From contig NZ_KQ969496.1 in the NCBI RefSeq assembly GCF_001578885.1, positions 123,068-187,067 of the forward strand: a stretch of 64,000 bases of DNA, written 5' to 3'. The stretch is from Streptococcus sp. DD12 (GTDB lineage Bacteria > Bacillota > Bacilli > Lactobacillales > Streptococcaceae). Shown here piece after piece: positions 53,914-61,862 of this stretch. A program made the translations under genes and the position numbers. The notes beneath the pieces are model-generated. The model was given only the letters and a program-made list of their open reading frames with translations. It made no database searches and had not been told where the DNA came from. Position 1 is the stretch's first letter. Every line of letters begins with the position of its first letter.

Positions 53914-55374
53914 ATGGGTATCGTTACAACCATACTCACCTGGTTTTCACAGAATATTCTGCAACAACCTGCCTTCTTCGTTGGCTTACTGGTTTTAGTT
54001 GGTTATATTCTCCTTAAAAAACCGTGGTACGAAGTGCTCTCTGGTTTTATCAAGGGAACTGTTGGTTACTTGATTTTAAACGTCGGTGCCGCCGGCTTGG
54101 TCAGCACCTTCCGTCCGATTCTAGTCGCTCTCAACTACAAGTTTAAAATCGGTGCGGCGGTAATCGACCCCTACTTTGGGCTAAGCGCAGCCAACAACAA
54201 AATTGCTGAGGATTTTCCTGCTTTTGTTGGGACGGCAACCACGGCCCTCTTGATTGGGTTCTTTTTGAACATCTTCTTGGTGGCTTTGCGCAAGGTAACC
54301 CGTGTCAGAACCTTATTTATCACAGGTCACATTATGGTGCAGCAGGCAGCGACCATCACCTTGATGACCATTCTCTTGATTCCAGCCCTACGCAATCAAC
54401 TGTGGGGGACTATTGCAGTTGGCGTGATTTGCGGTCTCTATTGGGCTGTGAGTTCTAACATGACCGTTGAAGCGACACAGCGCTTGACGGGCGGAGCTGG
54501 TTTTGCCATCGGTCACCAGCAACAATTTGCCATCTGGTTTGTGGATAAGGTAGCTCCAAAAATTGGAAAAAAAGAAGACAATCTGGACAACCTGAAATTA
54601 CCGAAATTTTTAGATATTTTCCATGATACAGTGGTTGCTTCTGCAACTTTGATGCTCATCTTCTTTGGTATTTTGTTGACGATTTTGGGCCCTGGAATCA
54701 TGTCCAACGCTGAAATCATCACGTCAGGAACGCTGTTTGATCCGACCAAACAATCTTTCTTTATGTATGTGATTCAAACAGCCTTCACTTTCTCAGTTTA
54801 CCTCTTTATCCTCATGCAAGGGGTGCGGATGTTCGTTGCTGAGTTGACCAATGCCTTTCAAGGGATTTCAGCAAAACTCTTGCCTGGTTCCATCCCAGCC
54901 GTGGATGTGGCAGCTTCATACAACTTTGGCTCAGCACCGGCTACACTATTTGGTTTTTCTATCGGCTTCATCGGTCAACTGGTGACCATTATCTTACTCA
55001 TTGTCTTTAGAAATCCTGTCTTGATTATCACAGGTTTTGTTCCAGTCTTCTTTGATAATGCGGCGATTGCAGTCTATGCCGATAAACGTGGTGGCTGGAA
55101 GGCAGCAGTTGTCCTATCCTTCATTTCAGGAGTTCTCCAAGTGGCGCTGGGAGCTGTGGCAGTAGCCTTGCTCGGTTTGGCCAACTATGGTGGCTATCAC
55201 GGGAATATCGACTTTGAAGTGCCGTGGGTGCCATTTGCTTATATTTTCAAATATTTGGGTGTGATTGGTTTTGTTCTGGTCTGCCTCTTCTTCCTCATCA
55301 TTCCGCAGTTGCAATACTGGAAATCTAAGGACAAAGAAGCTTACATGAACGGCCAGTTGCCAGCAGATGACTAG
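53914..55374 (+). CDS. ulaA: PTS ascorbate transporter, EIIC component
   Basis: 486 residues, about ten to eleven membrane helices, UlaA family. Typical segments are FIKGTVGYLILNVGAAGLVSTFRPI, MTVEATQRLTGGAGFAIGHQQQ and the C-terminal PLAYIFKYL-like region. It brings L-ascorbate across the membrane with phosphorylation by UlaB. The ATG at 53914 follows AAAGGAG; the open frame upstream covers the promoter. First gene of ulaABCDEF, under a cre site. Confidence 0.95.
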   Translation: MGIVTTILTWFSQNILQQPAFFVGLLVLVGYILLKKPWYEVLSGFIKGTVGYLILNVGAAGLVSTFRPILVALNYKFKIGAAVIDPYFGLSAANNKIAEDFPAFVGTATTALLIGFFLNIFLVALRKVTRVRTLFITGHIMVQQAATITLMTILLIPALRNQLWGTIAVGVICGLYWAVSSNMTVEATQRLTGGAGFAIGHQQQFAIWFVDKVAPKIGKKEDNLDNLKLPKFLDIFHDTVVASATLMLIFFGILLTILGPGIMSNAEIITSGTLFDPTKQSFFMYVIQTAFTFSVYLFILMQGVRMFVAELTNAFQGISAKLLPGSIPAVDVAASYNFGSAPATLFGFSIGFIGQLVTIILLIVFRNPVLIITGFVPVFFDNAAIAVYADKRGGWKAAVVLSFISGVLQVALGAVAVALLGLANYGGYHGNIDFEVPWVPFAYIFKYLGVIGFVLVCLFFLIIPQLQYWKSKDKEAYMNGQLPADD

Positions 55375-55395
55375 TTAGTGAAAAGAGGTATTATT

Positions 55396-55677
55396 ATGGT
55401 AAAAGTATTAACAGCGTGTGGAAACGGTATGGGTTCTTCAATGGTTATCAAGATGAAGGTTGAAAATGCCTTGCGTCAACTGGGTGTTACGGATTTCCAG
55501 TCCAACTCATGCTCCATCGGTGAAGCCAAAGGCTTGGCTTCAGGTTATGACATTATTGTGGCATCCAACCATCTGATTCATGAGCTAGATGGACGGACGA
55601 CTGGAAAACTAGTCGGTCTGGACAATTTGATGGATGACAATGAAATCAAGACAAAACTGTCAGAAGTCTTGGCATAA
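55396..55677 (+). CDS. ulaB: PTS ascorbate transporter, EIIB component
   Basis: 93 residues. The phospho-accepting Cys is in LTACGNGMGSS (about Cys8), the standard loop of the lactose/ascorbate-type EIIB. The start at 55396 is preceded by AAGAGGT and matches homologues; an in-frame ATG at 55378 is less likely. It passes phosphate from UlaC to ascorbate bound to UlaA. Confidence 0.94.
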   Translation: MVKVLTACGNGMGSSMVIKMKVENALRQLGVTDFQSNSCSIGEAKGLASGYDIIVASNHLIHELDGRTTGKLVGLDNLMDDNEIKTKLSEVLA

Positions 55678-55697
55678 GAAGCTATAAGAGTGGAGGA

Positions 55698-55725
55698 GTG
55701 GGTGTCAAAGAAACGCTCACTTTTT
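55698..55725 (+). terminator. Intercistronic hairpin between ulaB and ulaC
   Basis: Eight-bp stem GTGGGTGT/ACGCTCAC followed by T5. As a weak terminator or RNA stabiliser it could lower expression of ulaC-ulaF against ulaAB. Confidence 0.5.
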
Positions 55726-55742
55726 CATAAAGGAGAAAAGGT

Positions 55743-56228
55743 ATGAATTTAAAACAAGCTTTGATTGATAACCAGTCTATTCGTTTGGGCCTTTCTGCAG
55801 GGACTTGGCAAGAAGCGGTCAAACTCTCCGTAGAACCCTTGATTGAAAGTGGCGCAGTTTTACCAGAATACTATGATGCCATTATTGAATCCACTGAAAA
55901 GTTCGGTCCCTATTATATTTTGATGCCAGGCATGGCCATGCCCCACGCCCGTCCAGAAGCGGGAGTTCAGCGCGATGCTTTTTCCTTGGTGACCCTTAAA
56001 GAACCAGTAACTTTTCCAGATGGCAAGGCCGTTAGTGTCTTATTGGCATTGGCTGCAACCAGTTCTAAGATTCATACCTCAGTAGCCATTCCGCAAATTG
56101 TTGCCCTTTTTGAATTGGAAAATTCCGTTCAACGGTTACAGGCAGCAGTCTCAGAAGCAGAGGTTCTCGAACTCATTGATGCCTCCTCAGATAGCCCTTA
56201 TCTAGAAGGGCTCGACCTCAATAGTTAA
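55743..56228 (+). CDS. ulaC: PTS ascorbate transporter, EIIA component
   Basis: 161 residues, mannitol/fructose-type EIIA fold. The phosphorylated His is in MPGMAMPHARPEAG. It takes phosphate from HPr and passes it to UlaB. AAAGGAG before the ATG. Third gene of the operon. Confidence 0.94.
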   Translation: MNLKQALIDNQSIRLGLSAGTWQEAVKLSVEPLIESGAVLPEYYDAIIESTEKFGPYYILMPGMAMPHARPEAGVQRDAFSLVTLKEPVTFPDGKAVSVLLALAATSSKIHTSVAIPQIVALFELENSVQRLQAAVSEAEVLELIDASSDSPYLEGLDLNS

Positions 56229-56253
56229 CAGCAGAGAAAAGAAAGGAAATACC

Positions 56254-56919
56254 ATGACAAAGACACTTCCAAAATTACAAGTTGCACTGGATCATTCTGA
56301 TTTGCAAGGGGCTATTACAGCCGCTGTTTCAGTTGGGCAAGAAGTTGACATTATCGAGGCGGGGACAGTTTGTTTGCTCCAAGTTGGGAGTGAGCTGGTG
56401 CAGGTTTTGCGTAGCCTTTTTCCTGACAAGTGGATTGTTGCTGATACCAAGTGTGCTGATGCAGGGGGGACGGTCGCAAAAAATAACGCCAATCGTGGGG
56501 CAGACTGGATGACCTGCATCTGTTGCGCGACTATTCCTACCATGGTGGCTGCGCGTCAGGCGATCGAAGCAGTACGTGGGGAACGTGGGGAAATTCAAAT
56601 TGAACTTTATGGCGATTGGACATTTGAACAAGCCCAGTCTTGGTTGGATGCTGGCATCTCCCAAGCGATTTACCACCAATCTCGGGATGCGCTTTTGGCA
56701 GGAGAAACATGGGGTGAAAAAGACCTCAACAAGGTGAAAAAACTGATTGATATGGGCTTTCGGGTTTCTGTGACCGGTGGCCTATCGGTGGACACCTTAG
56801 AGCTTTTCCGCGGTGTCGATGTCTTTACCTTTATTGCAGGGCGTGGCATCACCGAGGCTGAAGACCCTGCTTGCGCAGCACGTGCCTTCAAGGCTGAGAT
56901 TGCACGAATTTGGGGGTAA
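56254..56919 (+). CDS. ulaD: 3-keto-L-gulonate-6-phosphate decarboxylase
   Basis: 221 residues, a TIM barrel of the orotidine-phosphate decarboxylase suprafamily. It has LQVALDHSDLQGA, the metal/catalytic loop VADTKCADAGG and the phosphate-binding VTGGLSVDTL and FIAGRGITEAEDP. It makes L-xylulose-5-phosphate and CO2. Start follows AAAGGAAA. Four bases separate it from ulaE. Confidence 0.95.
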   Translation: MTKTLPKLQVALDHSDLQGAITAAVSVGQEVDIIEAGTVCLLQVGSELVQVLRSLFPDKWIVADTKCADAGGTVAKNNANRGADWMTCICCATIPTMVAARQAIEAVRGERGEIQIELYGDWTFEQAQSWLDAGISQAIYHQSRDALLAGETWGEKDLNKVKKLIDMGFRVSVTGGLSVDTLELFRGVDVFTFIAGRGITEAEDPACAARAFKAEIARIWG

Positions 56920-56922
56920 CCT

Positions 56923-57786
56923 ATGGCAAGACCGATTGGTATTTATGAAAAAGCGACACCAAAACAGTTCACTTGGCCAGAACGTCTGCAATTTGCGAAG
57001 GAACTCGGTTTTGATTTTGTGGAAATGTCCATTGATGAGTCAGACCACCGTTTAGCCCGCCTTGATTGGACGGCTCAAGAACGTTTAGCCATCGTGCAAG
57101 CTATTTATGAGACAGGGGTTCGCGTTCCAAGTATTTGTTTTTCAGGACATCGGCGCTACCCGCTAGGTTCGAACGATTCTCAAAAGGAAAAAAAGGCCCT
57201 AGAACTCATGCGAGCTTGCATAAATTTAGCGCAAGACCTAGGTGTTCGTGTGATTCAGCTGGCAGGTTACGATGTGTATTATGAAGAAAAATCACCTGAG
57301 ACGCGTCAACGATTTTTGAAGAATCTCCGTCTGGCCTGTGATTGGGCTGAAGAAGCGCAGGTGATTTTGGCCATCGAGATTATGGATGACCCTTTTATCA
57401 ATTCTATTGAAAAATACTTAGCGATTGAAAAAGCCATTGATTCCCCCTACCTCTTTGTTTATCCCGATACGGGCAATGTCTCTGCCTGGCACAATGACCT
57501 TTGGAGTGAATTTTACCTGGGGCACCGTTCCATAGCTGCCCTTCATCTCAAGGACACCTACCCTGTGACGGAAAATTCTGCCGGTCAATTTCGTGATGTG
57601 CCTTTTGGACAAGGTTGCGTGGATTGGGACAAGACCTTTCAAGTGCTAAAAGAAAGCCAGTATAAGGGGCCCTTCTTGATTGAGATGTGGTCAGAAAACT
57701 GTGACAGCATTGAAGAAACACGGCAGGCCATTCAAGAAGCCAGAGACTTCTTATTGCCAAAAATAGAGAAAGCAGGTTTAATCTGA
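56923..57786 (+). CDS. ulaE: L-xylulose-5-phosphate 3-epimerase
   Basis: 287 residues, a TIM-barrel isomerase (AP endonuclease family 2 fold). Characteristic parts are RPIGIYEKATPKQFTWPERL, FDFVEMSIDESDHRLARLDW and SICFSGHRRYPLGS, with metal ligands in IEIMDDPF and HLKDTYPV. It produces L-ribulose-5-phosphate for UlaF. Located between ulaD and ulaF with 1-3 base gaps. Confidence 0.95.
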   Translation: MARPIGIYEKATPKQFTWPERLQFAKELGFDFVEMSIDESDHRLARLDWTAQERLAIVQAIYETGVRVPSICFSGHRRYPLGSNDSQKEKKALELMRACINLAQDLGVRVIQLAGYDVYYEEKSPETRQRFLKNLRLACDWAEEAQVILAIEIMDDPFINSIEKYLAIEKAIDSPYLFVYPDTGNVSAWHNDLWSEFYLGHRSIAALHLKDTYPVTENSAGQFRDVPFGQGCVDWDKTFQVLKESQYKGPFLIEMWSENCDSIEETRQAIQEARDFLLPKIEKAGLI

Positions 57787-57787
57787 T

Positions 57788-58498
57788 ATGGGAAAATCAT
57801 TAGCAGATATGCGCCAGAGGGTCTATCAAGCGAATTTAGCGCTACCCCAACATGGTCTCGTTAAATTTACCTGGGGAAATGTGTCAGAAGTTGACCGCGA
57901 AGCAGGTCGTATTGTCATCAAACCGTCTGGTGTGGATTATGACAAGCTCAGTCCAGAGAATATGGTAGTGACAGATTTAGACGGCAATGTGATTGAAGGG
58001 GACCTGAACCCATCGTCTGATTTGCCAACCCACGTTGAACTCTACAAGGCTTGGCCGGAAATTGGTGGCATTGTTCACACCCACTCAACCGAAGCCGTCG
58101 GTTGGGCACAAGCTGGGCGAGACATTCCCTTTTATGGGACCACCCATGCCGACTACTTTTACGGGCCTATTCCCTGTGCCCGTTCCTTGACAGCTGACGA
58201 AGTAAATAATGCCTATGAAAAAGAAACAGGCACCGTTATCTTGGAAGAATTTACCAATCGTGGTTTGGACCCACTAGCAGTGCCAGGGATTGTCGTTCGA
58301 AACCACGGTCCCTTTACTTGGGGCAAAGACCCTGCGCAAGCAGTCTATCATGCCGTTGTCTTAGAGGAAGTTGCTCGAATGAACCGTTTCACGGAACAGA
58401 TTAATCCTCGGGTCACTCCGGCACCAGACTATATCATGGACAAACACTATCTCCGTAAACATGGCCCAAATGCCTACTATGGACAAAAAGAAAAATAG
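57788..58498 (+). CDS. ulaF: L-ribulose-5-phosphate 4-epimerase
   Basis: 236 residues, class II aldolase/epimerase fold with zinc ligands in HTHSTEAVGWAQAG and a C-terminal HGPFTWGKDPAQAVYHAV. It gives D-xylulose-5-phosphate, the substrate of transketolase. Last gene of the ulaABCDEF transcript, followed by a strong terminator. Confidence 0.95.
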   Translation: MGKSLADMRQRVYQANLALPQHGLVKFTWGNVSEVDREAGRIVIKPSGVDYDKLSPENMVVTDLDGNVIEGDLNPSSDLPTHVELYKAWPEIGGIVHTHSTEAVGWAQAGRDIPFYGTTHADYFYGPIPCARSLTADEVNNAYEKETGTVILEEFTNRGLDPLAVPGIVVRNHGPFTWGKDPAQAVYHAVVLEEVARMNRFTEQINPRVTPAPDYIMDKHYLRKHGPNAYYGQKEK

Positions 58499-58505
58499 GT
58501 CGAGC

Positions 58506-58537
58506 AAAAAAGCAGGGGCTCAGCAGCCTCTGCTTTT
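58506..58537 (+). terminator. Terminator of ulaABCDEF
   Basis: Thirteen-bp stem AAAAGCAGGGGCT/AGCCTCTGCTTTT with loop CAGC. Confidence 0.85.
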
Positions 58538-58554
58538 CGTCAGGCAAAACTTAA

Positions 58555-58569
58555 ATAAAAGCGTTTTCT
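58555..58569 (+). promoter_or_regulatory. cre-like site upstream of ulaR
   Basis: ATAAAAGCGTTTTCT matches the cre pattern WTGNAANCGNWNNCW with a single mismatch (A for G at position 3). It lies 6 bases before the ulaR -35 box. Confidence 0.55.
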
Positions 58570-58575
58570 TTTTTC

Positions 58576-58604
58576 TTGAAATGAACATCAAAAGTCATTA
58601 AAAT
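58576..58604 (+). promoter_or_regulatory. Promoter of ulaR
   Basis: TTGAAA (58576-58581), 17-base spacer, TAAAAT (58599-58604). Confidence 0.75.
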
Positions 58605-58640
58605 AATAGTTTGTTCGAATTAACAAGGAGGAAAACAAAT

Positions 58641-60305
58641 ATGGACAAGGCGGATATCACCTTATTAACCCATTTAATCAATCTCAAAAAACCAGAAACC
58701 GTTTCTTGGATTTCGAGTCAGTTGCAAATGTCTCGGAGCAAGGTTTACTACCACCTCGCAAAAATCAATGCGGAACTCCAGCCGGAAATGGAAATTGTCA
58801 GCCAACCACGATTAGGCATTGCATTGACCACCCCTCAGCTAGAGGCTTGTCAGCAGTTATTAGAACAAGAGGGTCAAGCAGACTATATCATGCAGTCTCA
58901 GGAGCGCTGGCAATTGACTGCCATTTATATTGCCGTGGCAAAAGAGCGCGTCACCATTGAAAAACTCATGCACCTCAACCAGGTATCACGCAATACTATC
59001 TTGAGTGATTTAGGGCAGATACGGGAGCAATTGAGCCGAGAACCCTATGCCATTCGCTTGGTGGCGACCAAGACACAAGGCTATTACCTGCAGTGCCATC
59101 CAGTCGTTAAGATGCAGTATGTATACGCCCATCTGGTAACTCTCTATCGTTCAGCCAGTCAGCCATTTTTAGACCTGATGGAAGAAGCCCTGCGTCAGCG
59201 TTTGGACCCCGATAAAGAGAACCCTCTCTTTTCACCAGAGGTTAGTCAAGAACTCTCAAGCTACGTCCAAGACCTGCAAGCGGCCAGGGGCAAAAAAGTT
59301 AATCCCAAGGATTTAGAAACCCTCTTTCAATTTTTGCCCTATTTATTTTACAGCTTTCGTAATATGGCCTTAGATTTCGTCGAAGACGTGACCGCTCTGA
59401 CGGATGTGTCTGCTTTGGAAAACCGCTTAGAATATCAAGTGGCGCAAGCCCTGCAAGAACATTTACACCAACGCTACGCCTTTTCCATGCAAGAAGGGGA
59501 GGTTCTGCTGGTAACCATCCTTCTTTTGGCCTATCGCAAGGATACGGACTATCATAGCCGTTCACAAGATTATGAGGATATTCGAGAATCTGTTCGACTT
59601 TTTTTGCAACAATTTGAAAATCTCTCCAAACAAAAACTGCAAGATTGGCAAGCCTTAGAAGACAACTTAATCATTCATTGCAAGGCCCTGGTCTTCCGAA
59701 AAAAATTCGGTATCATCAGCCCCAACCCTCTGACGCAGGATATCAAAGACCGCTACGGGGATATCTTTCGTTTGACGCACGATAGCGCCGAGGCCTTAGA
59801 AGTTGGACTTGGGATAGCGTGCAATGATGACGATATTGCCAATCTCGCTGTTCATATGGGAGGGGCGCTACGCCGTGAAAAGATTAGTCAGGTGAAAATT
59901 CCGCATGCCATTGTCGTGAGCGATGACAGTCGAGCTGTGCGCGAGTTTTTATACCAGCAGTGTCAGCATCATTTGGTTCGCACACAGATTGATGCCCTGT
60001 TTACCACAGAACAGCTCAATAGTGTGCGGGATTTGCTGCATTGTGATTTCATCATTAGCAGTCAGCCTTTAGATTTGGAGACGATTCCGGTGGTTTTGGT
60101 TCATCCTGTGCTCAGTGAGAAAGATATTATGGCAATTTTACACCAATCCCAGCAATCTCAGGTCCATCAAAACTTATCCGCGTCGTCTCTTGATCAGCAA
60201 CTCGAACACATTTTAAGCCAATACCTGCACTTGCCCAGTCAAACGGAGGCGCTTAAGCAAGACTTACTGGCTTTTTTGCAAACAGAATTCTTTAGTCAGC
60301 AATAA
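58641..60305 (+). CDS. ulaR: PRD-containing transcriptional regulator of the ula genes
   Basis: 554 residues, BglG/MtlR-type regulator: N-terminal helix-turn-helix regions (TVSWISSQLQMSRSKVYYHLAKI; a second at VTIEKLMHLNQVSRNTILSDL), two PTS-regulation domains with conserved His (for example VHMGGALRR), and an EIIB-like C-terminal region. Phosphorylation by PTS proteins tunes such activators. ATG at 58641 follows AAGGAGG. It is separately transcribed after ulaF and is the likely activator of ulaA and possibly ulaG. Confidence 0.88.
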   Translation: MDKADITLLTHLINLKKPETVSWISSQLQMSRSKVYYHLAKINAELQPEMEIVSQPRLGIALTTPQLEACQQLLEQEGQADYIMQSQERWQLTAIYIAVAKERVTIEKLMHLNQVSRNTILSDLGQIREQLSREPYAIRLVATKTQGYYLQCHPVVKMQYVYAHLVTLYRSASQPFLDLMEEALRQRLDPDKENPLFSPEVSQELSSYVQDLQAARGKKVNPKDLETLFQFLPYLFYSFRNMALDFVEDVTALTDVSALENRLEYQVAQALQEHLHQRYAFSMQEGEVLLVTILLLAYRKDTDYHSRSQDYEDIRESVRLFLQQFENLSKQKLQDWQALEDNLIIHCKALVFRKKFGIISPNPLTQDIKDRYGDIFRLTHDSAEALEVGLGIACNDDDIANLAVHMGGALRREKISQVKIPHAIVVSDDSRAVREFLYQQCQHHLVRTQIDALFTTEQLNSVRDLLHCDFIISSQPLDLETIPVVLVHPVLSEKDIMAILHQSQQSQVHQNLSASSLDQQLEHILSQYLHLPSQTEALKQDLLAFLQTEFFSQQ

Positions 60306-60326
60306 GTGTCTAAGAGTCCAAGGATG

Positions 60327-60359
60327 AACACAGCCCTGTGTTTAATTTGGGCTTTTTTT
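60327..60359 (+). terminator. Terminator of ulaR with two competing hairpins
   Basis: AGCCC/GGGCT (60332-60353) followed by T7 forms a terminator. The overlapping hairpin AACACAG/CTGTGTT (60327-60342) excludes it, so the region could switch between two structures. Confidence 0.6.
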
Positions 60360-60415
60360 GTCCTACTAAGGAGCCTATACTAAAAGAGTAAAGCAAATAC
60401 TTGGAGGAATACATA

Positions 60416-61507
60416 ATGGCAAATGTGAAAGATATTACCCGTGAGTCTTGGATTTTAAGCACTTTCCCAGAATGGGGAACCTGGCTCAATGAAGAGATCG
60501 AAGAAGAAGTCGTTCCAGAAAACAACTTTGCCATGTGGTGGTTGGGAAATTGTGGGGTTTGGATTAAGACCCCTGGCGGTGCCAATGTAGTTATGGACCT
60601 CTGGTCCAACCGAGGCAAATCCACAAAAAAAGTCAAAGATATGGTCTGGGGTCACCAAATGGCTAACATGGCCGGTGTCCGAAAATTGCAACCAAATTTG
60701 CGCGTGCAACCTATGGTCATCGATCCTTTTGCCATCAATGAATTAGACTATTATTTGGTATCGCATTTTCATAGTGACCACATTGACATCAACACAGCAG
60801 CAGCAATTGTCAATAATCCGAAACTAGATCATGTCAAATTTGTCGGTCCTTATGAATGTGGCGAAATTTGGAAAAAATGGGGTGTCCCAAAAGAACGCAT
60901 CATCGTTATTAAGCCAGGAGAAAGCTTTGCCTTTAAGGACATCAAGGTAACCGCTGTTGAGTCCTTTGACCGGACTTGTCTGGTCACCTTGCCAGTCGAA
61001 GGCGCCAAGGAAAACGATGATAACCTTAAAGGGCTAGCTGTCACCGACGAAGAAATGGCTCGTAAAGCTGTCAACTACATCTTTGAAACTCCAGGTGGCA
61101 CCATTTATCACGGGGCTGACTCTCATTTTTCAAACTACTTCGCCAAACATGGTAAAGACTATAAGATTGACGTTGCTATCAATAACTATGGGGATAACCC
61201 AATTGGTATCCAAGACAAGATGACATCTATTGACCTTTTGCGGATGGCTGAAAACCTACGTGCTAAGGTAATCATTCCTGTCCACTATGACATCTGGTCC
61301 AACTTTATGGCATCTACAGATGAGATTTTAGCCCTTTGGAAGATGCGTAAGGACCGCCTACAGTATCAATTCCATCCCTTCATTTGGGAAGTCGGTGGCA
61401 AGTACACCTATCCGCAGGATAAAAATCTCATTGAATACCATCACCCACGTGGTTTTGATGATGCCTTTGAACACGACTCCAATATCCAATTTAAAGCCCT
61501 TCTTTAA
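60416..61507 (+). CDS. ulaG: L-ascorbate-6-phosphate lactonase
   Basis: 363 residues, metallo-beta-lactamase fold with metal motif SHFHSDHIDI. It opens ascorbate-6-phosphate to 3-keto-L-gulonate-6-phosphate, the step between the PTS and UlaD. The C-terminal HYDIWSNFMAST and HHPRGF segments are conserved in UlaG. ATG at 60416 follows TTGGAGG. A TATACT at 60376-60381 may be its own -10 box. Separated from the main operon by ulaR. Confidence 0.95.
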   Translation: MANVKDITRESWILSTFPEWGTWLNEEIEEEVVPENNFAMWWLGNCGVWIKTPGGANVVMDLWSNRGKSTKKVKDMVWGHQMANMAGVRKLQPNLRVQPMVIDPFAINELDYYLVSHFHSDHIDINTAAAIVNNPKLDHVKFVGPYECGEIWKKWGVPKERIIVIKPGESFAFKDIKVTAVESFDRTCLVTLPVEGAKENDDNLKGLAVTDEEMARKAVNYIFETPGGTIYHGADSHFSNYFAKHGKDYKIDVAINNYGDNPIGIQDKMTSIDLLRMAENLRAKVIIPVHYDIWSNFMASTDEILALWKMRKDRLQYQFHPFIWEVGGKYTYPQDKNLIEYHHPRGFDDAFEHDSNIQFKALL

Positions 61508-61583
61508 TTAGCCTAACTACCATCTTTAGCAGCCACTTGTTTATGCCAGGTGGCTGTTCCTATGAAGAGGGGGGATATCTCTG

Positions 61584-61776
61584 CTGAATTTTTTCTTAGA
61601 TACTACTGATGTCAAAGACATGGCTGTCTTAAAGGCCTTAGGCGCTGTCAAAAGAGTGTCCCCATTGCAACCATCCCAGACCAAGTCTTGGCCAAACTGG
61701 ACCAACACCCTTTGACGCAAGCAGGTAACGAGCGTTTGCAGAGGATTGGGCAAATTTTCTCAAGCAAGACAAATGA
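61584..61776 (+). pseudogene. Transaldolase-like gene remnant (TalC/MipB type), internal deletion
   Basis: Between ulaG and tkt, where streptococci often carry a transaldolase-like gene. The N-terminal end LNFFLDTTDVKDMAVLKALGAV (61584 on) resembles the (K)xFLDTANxxEI start of TalC, and shortly after, in another frame, ATIPDQVLAKLDQHPLTQAG (from about 61669) and EDWANFLKQDK-stop (a third frame, to 61776) resemble the family C-terminus. About 150 central residues including the Schiff-base Lys are missing, with frameshifts at both joints. A purine-rich AGAGGGGGGA still precedes the start. Clearly non-functional as a transaldolase. Confidence 0.8.
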
Positions 61777-61825
61777 TAGAAGATGCTTGTCTTTTCGGAC
61801 AAGACTACAAGATTTGATATTTTTC

Positions 61826-61834
61826 TGCTATAAT
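61826..61834 (+). promoter_or_regulatory. Extended -10 promoter of tkt
   Basis: TGCTATAAT (core 61829-61834), 29 bases before the tkt ATG; no spaced -35 box. Confidence 0.65.
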
Positions 61835-61862
61835 AAGAAAGGAAAAAAGAGAGGTACACATT

